This document shows, one piece after another, positions 21,501 to 33,500 of a stretch of DNA of 64,000 nucleotides (positions within the stretch are counted from its first letter, which is position 1; each line of letters opens with the position of its first letter). The DNA lies in the NCBI GenBank assembly GCA_944324795.1, contig CALUXR010000001.1, positions 62,001 through 126,000 of the forward strand, read 5' to 3'. Both the position numbers and the translations under genes were made by a program. The DNA is from an uncultured Acholeplasmatales bacterium. Its GTDB lineage: Bacteria; Bacillota_I; Bacilli_A; Acholeplasmatales; Anaeroplasmataceae. The notes under the pieces were generated by a model that saw only the letters and a program-made list of their open reading frames with translations, did not search any database and had not been told where the DNA came from.

Positions 21501-24500
21501 TCTATTTTAGATATTTCATAATTAGCACTTATTGTAATTTCTTTATTAGAATCAGCTAATTCAATAATATCTTCTATAGTAGATAAAATAATATCATTAT
21601 TAGTTAAACTTACAAGATTATAACCAGTTAATATTAATTTTTCTTTTAAGTCTTCTATACTATATTCAATATTGAAATCATCAATTATTACAGGATTATT
21701 TAATTCACTTGTAATAGTTAATTTATATTGAATTGTTGTAAATTGAGCATTTAAAATAATGTTTTGAGCTGGCATTAAACTAGATTCTGTAATTAATGTA
21801 CCATCTAATAACCAACCACTAAATTGATAATAATCTTTCGTAGGACTTACTATATCTTTTATAGCATCAACTATATTAGTGTTATAAGGTACGTTATTGA
21901 TTGTAGAAATAATTCCCCCATCAACCATTATAGTGATACTATAAGCATTATTTTCAAATACAGGGTATAAGAATAATTGATTATTTTTTAAATTAGTATA
22001 AGCAAATACTGATTCATTTGTTATTAATTTACCTGTATTATCAGCCCAACCTTTAAACACTTCTTGAGCATTATTAGGAAGTGTTATATCTTTAATTAAA
22101 CCGTAGAATTTATCGCCACTAGAACCATATAATACATTATTGATCTTATTATCAGTTTCTTCATCATATATATTATTTTCATTTTTATCTAAAATAATAC
22201 TATATTCAATTGGTTCTAAAATAGCATATAAAACTAAATTGCCAATTGTGCTACCTTTAATATATGTGAAATGTTCATTTGAACCTTCTTTTAAAGTCCA
22301 ACCTTTTACAATATATCCATTTATAGTAGCTGTTTCAGTTGTAGGTAGGATATTTTCTGTATTTATTGTATAACTTGTAGCATAATTTTTATCAATTGTA
22401 GCTCCAATATAAGTAATACTATAAGTTATTTCTTCCCAATTTGCATATAGAGAAATATTAGCTGTAATTGTTGTTTCAGTAAATTCTTTATCATCATCTT
22501 TATTTAACCAATTTACAAATGTATAACCAACTTTAGTATAAATGTTATCTAATACAAAAATATTTGTACCATGTTCATAATATAAAGTTAAATAATCTGT
22601 AGATGTGCTATCTAAATAAACTTTAACTTCATATACATTCAATTCCCAAACTGCATATAAAGTAACAGTTTCGTTAAACGTTGAAGTTAAATTAACAACT
22701 TCTTCACCATCTCTATATTCTACACTACCATTTTCTTCAGTTGCCCAACCAATAAATGTATAACCTTCTAAGCTAAATTGATTATTAGATATGGTCTTTA
22801 ATTCATCATATATAAAATCTTGACTTTCCATACTACCTGTAGCATTTTGATTATTTTTATTAAATGATACAGTGTAATTAATAGGTTCAAATTTTACATA
22901 TAAAGTAGGTTCTTCTAAGTTATCATTAAAGTCATATTCATTAGTACAACTATCATCTATATACCATTTTTCTTTATTTAATGTATAACCAGTTAATGAT
23001 AAATTATTAACTTCAGCCATTAAATCTTCTTTATTAATTGTATAACTACCATCTTCTACAGTAATAGGATATGTTATTACCTTATCAACTATCACTTTAG
23101 AATTAACGATATGAACAACATTAATAGTTAGGGCAAATTCTCCCTCACTAAACTGTAATGTATAATTTAATGGAGTTGTAATAATTTCATCATTAATATT
23201 AGGCTTAATTAAATTATATGTCTTTTCATTAATAGTATAATTATATTCTAAAGATTTAATTATATCGACTATATCAAGAATAGAAACACCATATTGTTTT
23301 TGATAAATAATAGTAATGCTATTTTCAGTATTATTAATTTCTGCACCTATAAATTTTTCTTCTAAATATGTTTTAACATTTCTTATTTGTGAAGGATCAA
23401 TGTTTATTACATCTATAGTTAGTGTTATATCTTCTTTTTCCCAGACTGCATATAATGTAATTATTGCAGCTTGTTGAGCACGTAAATTAACAACTTCTTC
23501 ACCATCTCTATATTCTACACTACCATTTTCTTCAGTTGCCCAACCAATAAATGTATAACCTTCAATAACAAATTTATTTTCAGTTAATTTTGTAGGTACA
23601 TCATAAGTAATTTCTTGATTAGCCATTTCACCTGTAGGTGTTGTTCCTGAAATAGGATTTGCGTCAAATTTAATATTATAAGTAATAGGTGTCCAATGTG
23701 CCTTAACAATAATTTCTGCACCCGGATTATTTGTTAAATCAACATTTGAAATCTCAGTACCATTATATTCCCAATATGCAAATGTATAACCAGTTTTCTT
23801 ACCACTATACTCTATTAAATTTAAATTATTATCAATTATCTCTTCTTGTGAAGATATAGATGGTGTACCTCCATTTGTATCAAAGATAATTGTATAACTA
23901 TATTCAAATTCAGCAGTTAAAATTATAGGTTCTCTATTAGCTGTTAAATTACTATAAACATTATTTAAATTATAAGTAGTATCACCAATAACCCAACCAA
24001 TTAATCTATAACCTTTTGGTAAATTATCAATTGTAGGCATCGTAAATGGTTCATCATATTCTATTGTTAGTTCTGTTGGTAATAAATTATTATCTAAGTT
24101 ATCATTTGAATCAAAACTAAATCTTAAATTATATGAAATAGGTTCCCAAACTGCATATAATTCTAAATCATTAGGCATATTATATGCAAATACCTGTTCA
24201 TCAGTATATGATATTTCACCATCTACTGAAGTAGCCCAACCTTTAAATTCATAACCTTCTCTTATAAATGTATTAGTTGTTAATGTTACTTCACTACCAT
24301 ATGTAGCACCATCATTTTCCATTAAACCTGAAGTTGCACCATTACCATTATAGATAATGTTATACTCATTAGGTTCCCATTGGCCTATAATTGTGTAATT
24401 AGTTACATTACTTAAATCAATATTCCAACTAGCTAAACTACCATTTGCAGGAACAATTAATTCATCACCACTATACCAACCAATAAATGTGTAACCTTCT

Positions 24501-27500
24501 TTAGTAGGAACATTTAAGTTTACTTCTTTATCATAAATAACATCAATTGATTTAGCTTCACTATTTTCATCATCTTTAACAATTATATTATATGTTTCAG
24601 CTTCCCAATCAATCGTAAAGACTGTTGCATCTTGAATAGTAATTTCAGAATCATTTGTTAATTGATTTGTACCATCTGTCCATATGCCATCAACATAACC
24701 AGGTCTCTCTGGATGTTGTAATGAATTTTCATCTAATTCAGCATAAATATCTTTATATGTTGTTCCATATGGATATGATAAAGGTTTAGATATGTTAGTA
24801 GCTTTATCATAGAATAAAACTGTATAAGATATTGGTTTATATTTAGCATATAATACAACTTCATTATTGTCATTAATATGATCTAATAAGTCTGTAACAT
24901 CAATATATTCATTATAAATAGTTGCTGATTCATCTTCTAAATCAAATACCCAACCAACAAAATTATAATTATCTTTTTCTACTGATTTTATTTCTACCAT
25001 TTGATCTTCACAAGTAAATGTACGACCATCTTCAGTATAACCATCATTATTATAATTAATTTTATATTCTATTGCTTCATATATTAAATATACATCAATG
25101 AATCCTTTTTCTAATGCAGCATCATCAAATAAGTTAATAACTTCACTAAATATATATTCACTTAATGGAGTATTACTTGTTCTATTTGGTGAAATACCTA
25201 AGAAATTATAATGTTGTTTAACAGTTATACTATTATCAAAATTAATTACTGTAGCATCATTATTTGGATCATATTTAAATGGATAAGATTTTTCAAAAAT
25301 ATTATTATCTAAATTATTACCAATAATATTAACTTTAAATTCTTTTTCAGTTGTTGTAATAGTAATAGTTGCTGTAATGCCATCTTCATTTTTAACTATA
25401 CTATTAGGATATTCATTTACAAATTCTGCTAAGTTTGGCATTTTATTATTTTTAAAGAAATCAGTAAATAATGTATTATCAATTTTTAAAACTATTTCAT
25501 AATATTTATAATTATAAACTAAATTACTTAGATCATTAATAGTTGGAATATAAGTAATTTCTGAATCATATTGATAAGAATTGCTCTCACCAATTTGTTC
25601 TTCTTCATATTCAAACTTAATGAAATATTTTACAGCTGTATAAATAGCATCTATATCATAATTTTGGGTAACTTCAAGATTATCTACATTTGTACCATTA
25701 ATTTCATAATGGTCGATTGTAAATCCAGGAACACTTAGTTTAGCACTGTTATTTTCAATAAATCTAGTTATTGCTTCTTTTATTGTTTCTCCATGATAAG
25801 CTTCTACTTCTACAATATCATCTTTTATAGGTGTATTTATTTGTACTTGTATTGTATAAACCTTCTTTGAAATTTTTGCTGTTATGGTAGTTGCTTTACT
25901 AAATTCAATAGTTAAAATTTCTGAGCCATTATAACGTTGCCCATTATAAGTCCATTCATTATTAAATTCATAGCCTTCAAAACTTAAATCATTATATGTT
26001 TGAATCTTATAATATGTGCCATCTTCTTGCTTCAATGCCACAAATTGAATTGTTTTTTCAATTGAATTATCTAAATATATGTTACCACTAATAATAATAT
26101 AATCAGTTTTATTAGCATAATCTACATCAACACTAAGTTCATTAGCTGGCATTGTATTAAAGCTATAAGAATTTTCATCTATATAATAAATCAGTAATTG
26201 TCCATTAATAGTTATATTATTTAAACTATTTAAATTTGTATTATATGGAATAGATAAACTATTTCCACTCCATGATAAACTTAAATTATTATCAATAGCT
26301 TCTAGTATATCATTTCTAATTTCATCAACATTCTCTAAAGATAAAGAGCCAAAATTAAATGTTAAAGTATAACTTTTTATTTGCCATTTTGCCTCAAGGA
26401 CGACACTCTTTGTAACAGTATATTGACCTGTCAAGTTTTCTATAGTTGCGGTGGTAGATAAATCATCCCATCCTAAAAAATTATAACCATCTCTTGTTAT
26501 AGAATAATTGTCTAAATTAATAGTTTGATCATATCTTAAATTTTCAATAGTATTATTATAACCAACACTTGTTAAAGTTATAGTATAATTTTCCGCATCC
26601 CATTGAGCGACAAATGTAGCATTACTACTTAATTGCGTAATTGTAGAAATTGTTGCATCTGTTGCTGCATATGTTCTAAATTTATTACCTGGATTTATCG
26701 GATTTATAGGTAAATTATTATTAGCAGTATCGTAATAATTAACTAAAATTACATATTTTTCAAGTGTTGTTCCTTCATTTGGTTCAGTGACTTTATTACC
26801 ATTATTATCTAAATACCAAGATTTACCAGGTATTACATCATCTTTATTAAATTCATAATAACCATTACCAGCGTCAAAAGTTATTTCAATTTGTATTATA
26901 TTAAGTTCTATACTAATAACAGCTTCTCTATTTTCTCCTAATTTTTCTAAGAATTCATTATCAATTATTGTTATAGGATTATTATTATATGTTGCGCAAC
27001 CATATGTATAACCAACTATTTTGAAATCCTCATTAGATAAATCAACATCACCACTATTATATGTTACGCTTATTTCGCTATTAGAAATACTACCATTCCA
27101 ATAATATTTAGCGTTATATTTAAATATAATATTATATCTAGCAGGAGTCCAATGACCTTGTAAAACTATTTTTTCTTTTTTAACGTCTCCATCAGTTGGA
27201 ATAAAAGTTGAATTATTAACTAATGGTTGATCATTATAAACCCAATATGCAAAATCATAACCATTAATATTATATATAGGTAAATTTGCTGTATTAATAA
27301 TTTCAGAATAACTTAATTGATAATTTCCTAAAGATGTAATAGGATTGCCTTCATTATCTTTAAATTCTATATTATAAACTTTAGGTTCTAATACTAATCT
27401 AATTGCTGTATATCCATTAATTGTAATAGTTTCAGGGTTTTTCTCTACGCCATCATAAAGAATATTATTAGCAACACTAATAGTAAACTGTTTATTATTA

Positions 27501-30500
27501 AATAAATATCCTGATGGAATAGTAAAATTATATGTTTCTAAATATGTTTTTAAGTCGCTTATAGTTATAATATTATTTTTACACCAAGAACTTATGTCAG
27601 GAGAACTTGAAGTAAAGTCGGCAATATAATTATTTAAGCTATCATATATTGCAATAGTATAATCTGTTGTGCTCCAAATAAATGTTACTTTTAAATTTAA
27701 ATCAGTTGGATTGTTAGTATTTATTCTTACATTATATATACTAAAATTACCATTTGCATAAGTTGCGTCATAATTAGAAAAGTGATATTGACCTAATGTA
27801 TTTTTTTCTTCTAATTGTTCTCTAATTTTAATTAATATTTCTTCAATTGAAGAACCATATTTTGCTTTTAATGTCAATATTCCATTTCCATATGCTAATG
27901 ATGAATCTAATGTAGCATATGTTTCATCAAATGTAAGGTTATTTAAGTTTCCTGCATCAATAGTAATATCATAGGTTGTAACATTATATACAGCATAAAC
28001 TGTTAAGTTATGTTCTGGCATAGTTCGTGGTTTTTCTGATTCTAAATTTGTTCTATCAGGATATATACCAACAAAATTATATCCTTCTGGGCTATTAATT
28101 ATATTTATATAATTATCCTTAACCCATAACCAAGAAATATCAGCTCCATATTTTACACCTGTAGCTGTATATAAACCATTAATTACGCTAAATTTATAAC
28201 CTCCAATTGTTACATCTATATTGTTAAATGATGCATTTGCTCCTAAATCAATAATTAAATTTGATTCTTTAGGTACAACATGACATACTAATGTAATTGT
28301 ATCTAATCCTTCTACACCTAATTTATTGATAACTTCACTAATATTTTGAACTACTTCTCCTTCATAAGTCCAATATTGATAATTATAGCCTATAGAAGTA
28401 GGTATATATAGGTCAAATGCGCTATTAATATTATATGTAACATTTTGAGATTGACTAAATAAACTGCTATCTAACGAATTTTTGTCATCATCATCATTTA
28501 TGTCATCATCATCATTTATGTCATCATCATCATTTACAAATTCATAAATAATACCTTTTTCTTTTACAGCACAATTAAGTGTAAAATCTAATGCCATTAA
28601 TGAATCTAGATGAATCTCTGCTTTTGTTTCTCCGTTTAAAGATAAGGTTAAAGTATATCCACCTGTTGAATTAACATTTATTTCTAAACAATCAGCATCA
28701 TAAGTAACACCATTTAAGAATATTTGCCAACTTACAAATTCGTAAGCATTGTTAATCACAATCTTTGGTAAATCTATTTTTCTACCATTTTCAGCATCAA
28801 CGATATTATATTTAAAATTAGAATCACCATCTAATGAAACATCGCCATTTGCATATTTTTGTAAACCTGTTAAAGTAATATTATAATCATTAGGAGACCA
28901 TTTTAAATATAATGTGATATCTTCTGATGATATAACTCCATCAAACTTTTCAGTGAAATTAGGATCTCTATACCAACCATCAAAATGATAAGATTCATAT
29001 GTTAATTCTGATGCTAAACTATCTAAGTCTAATTCTTTATATCTATAATTGACAAAATTTAATTCAGCTTGATAAATGCCATTAACCAAACTAAATACAG
29101 CACCATCAGATGTTGTCATATTAGGGCTTTCAATAGTATTACCATTACCTAAATTTAAAGAAATGATTACAGTTGTACTCTCTTCAATAGGTTTATCAAC
29201 ATTGTCAACGAGTTTAACAGCTTCTTTTGATAAAAGGTGTACTGTTTCATTTTTTGAAGTTATTACTTTTTGAGATATTTGACTTTTTTCTTCAGCAAAA
29301 CTATTAAACTGAGGATAATAATAATAATTATCATCATCATATGAATTCCAAATCCATCTAGAATCAAAGAATGTAGAATCTAAACCACGCGGTCTTGTAT
29401 TTCCTGTTTGACAAATTAAATAAGATGAAGATAATTTTCTACCATTATTATTATTTTTTTCAAATCCTAAAGATACACTCGCATTTTCATCACCTATTAC
29501 TTGAATAGTTGAATCAGTTTTACCATTATATTGTAAATCAGCATTAGCTATAGACGTATTATTAATATTAGCAGCTACACCCATACCAACTAAGCCACCT
29601 AGGAATGCATGTTTTTCAGTTAAATAATCTAATGTTCCTTTAGCTGTAACTTCACCAACATTTATAGCATAACTTAAATCTGAATAGGCAAAGATACCTA
29701 CAACACCACCAACATGTGTCCAACCTTCTACTTTACCGGTGTTAATAACATTGTTAACAGTTTTATTACCACCATCAAATTGATCGTTAGTATTTTCTTT
29801 TATTGATGTAACACCAAGGATACCACCAACGCCTCTACCACCAACAGTTGGATTATTAGTATTATAACTAAATACTACATTATCTTGATTTTCTTGATAT
29901 GTTCCTCGCCATGTAGCAGAAATATTACCATCATTCATCACTGTATCTAATGTAGAAGCACCAAACATTCTACCAACGATACCACCAACATAAGCATTAA
30001 CTTGATATTTTGTTATAGAAGAAGTTCCATTAACACTATATTGATATTTAGCACCTAAACCTGCAGTTGCAGTAACATTACCAATATTAAATGCTGTATT
30101 TATAACACTATCACTTCTTGTATTGTCATCTAATGACATCATAGTACCAACAATACCACCAACGCCAAATTTAGCAGTAATACTACCACTATTATATGCT
30201 TCATTTATTATAGCATGCCATGTTTGACCAACTACACCACCAGCTCTACTACCTTCATAAGCATATAATTTTTCACTTTCAGTCCATGAACTGCCATATG
30301 GAACATTTGTTCTATCACCATTATAATAAACACTACCCATATTTAATACATCAGTTATTGAACCATTTGCATATCTACTTGATTCAATATAATAGGTACC
30401 AATCACACCACCAGCATTAACACCAGTAAATTCAACATTAGCCTTATTAGTCAAAGTTTTATAAGTTCCACCATAAGCAAGACCAATAATACCACCAACA

Positions 30501-33500
30501 GAAATATTACCTTTAACATTTCCACTTACTGTTAAATTACTAATATTTGCATCTTTTGTATAACCAAATAAACCAACAAAATTTTTATCAGAAATATTAT
30601 CATCTATTGTCAAGTCTACTGTCTTATTATTACCATCAAAGATACCACTAAATGGAGTATTATTTGTATTTGCTACTATTGAAGCAAAATCTATATTGCT
30701 ATTTGTACTAACCGATACATTTGCATGCAGATCACCAATTACTATATTTGTAACATTGATATTGTCTTTCATTAAGATAAAATAATAATTTGCATAATCA
30801 TTAGCCTTATAAACTAAATTACGATTTTCATCTATTCCGTTATAATAATGATATTTATTTTCAAATATTCCATCTTCTATGCCACTTACGGTTTCAGCAA
30901 GAACTTTTAATCCATCTTCATCATATATTGCAAATGGCATGTCTTGATTAGTACCAATATCGCTAATATCATTATTAGATGAGAAAATATTTCCCCATTG
31001 TGCTTCTAGTGTAAATTCAGTATTACTACTATTACCTTGTAAAGCAATAATTGTTTCATCGTCTAATAGTTGGCCATTTTCCCAATAAATATCAGTGCCA
31101 GAAACTTTCCAATTTTTAAAATAGAAACCAACTGCATAAAATTGATTATCTGGAAGATATGTATTATTCAACAATTCTGTAAAATCAACTTTAAATTCGC
31201 CAAAGTCATCATTTGCTTTATTAGCAGTTGTTAATCCACCATTATCAAATATAAATGTAAATTTTAATGCTCCCCACTGAACACATAAATTAATTTCATT
31301 AGTTTTATCAGAGAATGAGCTTGAGTCTATATCAGCAGTAGTTGAATGTGTTTTAGAATAAACTTTATTTTGTCCATTTATAGAATAATTAATAAAATTT
31401 TTTACTTCATAACCTGATCTTTGAGCATATTTTAATAATGAACTTAAAGCAAGATTTTGATCAGATTCTAATCGTAAAACAAGTGTTTTATCACCAGTAT
31501 GATACTCTACAGGATAATGTAATCCTAACTCATTTTTAATATTAACTAAATCTGTTGAAGTATATACATCTGTTAATGTTTCAAATTTATTTCCATCATA
31601 ATTAGTAGCAAATGTTAAATTAATTTTTAAAATCATATTGATGATTAATGAATTATTTCTAGTTTCTTGTTTAAAACTATCATTTTTATAATCACTACCT
31701 TCTATAGCATTTGCCAAATTAAAGTATTTAGTATAACCTAATTCTTCCGGATCATTATTAGCATTATATGTCGGAGTATAGATTATAGATGTATTTCTTC
31801 TATAAAAAATATCATGAACATAAACTTGAATTTTATTAACTATATCACCAGAATAATTATTAGCAGTAATTCGACCACCATTATAAGTTATATAACCAAT
31901 GCTTTTTGCATTATTTAAATTTAAAGTACCTGTAGATACAGTAATATCTATGTTTTCATCCTCTAGATTTCTATTATCTTGAATAATAGCTTTACTTTCA
32001 ATATTAATTGTTGATGAAACATCATTTACATAAATAGCACCATAATGACCAATATTTCCTGTAATAGTTCCTTTAATTATAGTTTCTGATTCAGCAGAAA
32101 TATTGATTGCTCCTGCTGTACCAGTAGAATAGTTATTTCTTAATGTTGCATCGTCTTCTAAAATGAATGTTCCTCTATTATTAACAAACATATAGCCATT
32201 AGAAGATGAGCTATTACCATCAAAAATTATATTTTCTAAAGTTAAAATGCTACCAGCTTCAATAGTCATAATAGCATCTAAATTATCTGTATTAGATATA
32301 TTATTAGCTAATGATAGGGCCAACCTATCATTACCACTAGAAGAAATTGTAATAGATTTATTACCAGTAACTCTAAATAAATCATTAGAATCTAAAGCTA
32401 CAGGACGTATTAGATAAATTGTATCTCCATCTTTTGCCGCATTTACCGCTTCACTTAGATTATTGTATTGATTTTCTGGGATGTTCTCATTTATATATGC
32501 AATATAGTTATTATTTGATGTTACTTTTAAAGTATTACCATCTGCTATTAAATAATAAGTTGAATTATCTAATAAAAATTTTTCTGATTGAACAGAATTA
32601 TTAAATTTAACTACAGGTGCAGAATATTGATAATAACTCCCCCCACTTGTAACACTATAATCTTCACTATAAGCTATTAAACCAACAATACCAGTAGCGG
32701 TAAGTTCACCAGTGACCTCAATTGGAGTTTGAGCATTACTTTTAGTAATATTAGCAAAAACAATATTATTTGATGTATCAACTTGAATACCACCAGACAT
32801 TTTAATCATAGATGCAGATCCTGTACCAGCATAATTATAACAATATATACCATAACCGTTTTCAGGTTTATTCCCTATTGTTTTATTATTAGATATCGTA
32901 CCACCCTCAAGTGTTAAAATACAACGATTGTCTCTACCATATGAAACATTACTGATACCACCACCATAAATGGCTGAATTATTTTTGATTTCAACATCCT
33001 TGACTATTAATGATTGGTTCCACTGAGACTGTTGAGTTCCAACAGAAACCCCACCACCGTATCCAGTTTGTCTCTTCCCTGGGTTTGCTGGTGAAAATGC
33101 ACTATTATCTAATACTTGTGCTTTATCATTTCCATTTGCCTCCAATGTAATAGATGACGAGTTTGAACCAGCATTAGAAGAAATTCCACCACCATAAGTA
33201 GATCTATTTCCTTGAACTATACCACCACTTATTTCGACTTGTGATTCCCAAACACAAATACCGCCACCATAACCATATGCAAAATTATAAGAAACTTCTC
33301 CTCTTTTTATGTTTAAATCCGAATTATTTCTAACCATAATTCCAGCACCATCTGCAGAAAATGATAAAGAACCATGATTATACCCTACTATACCACCATA
33401 CATATTAAACGTAGAAGTCTCCACTAGAGATACCCCGGCACCATCTGCAGAAGCATTCTCATTTTCAAATGTAGCTTCATGTGAATCATCTATTGTGTTA

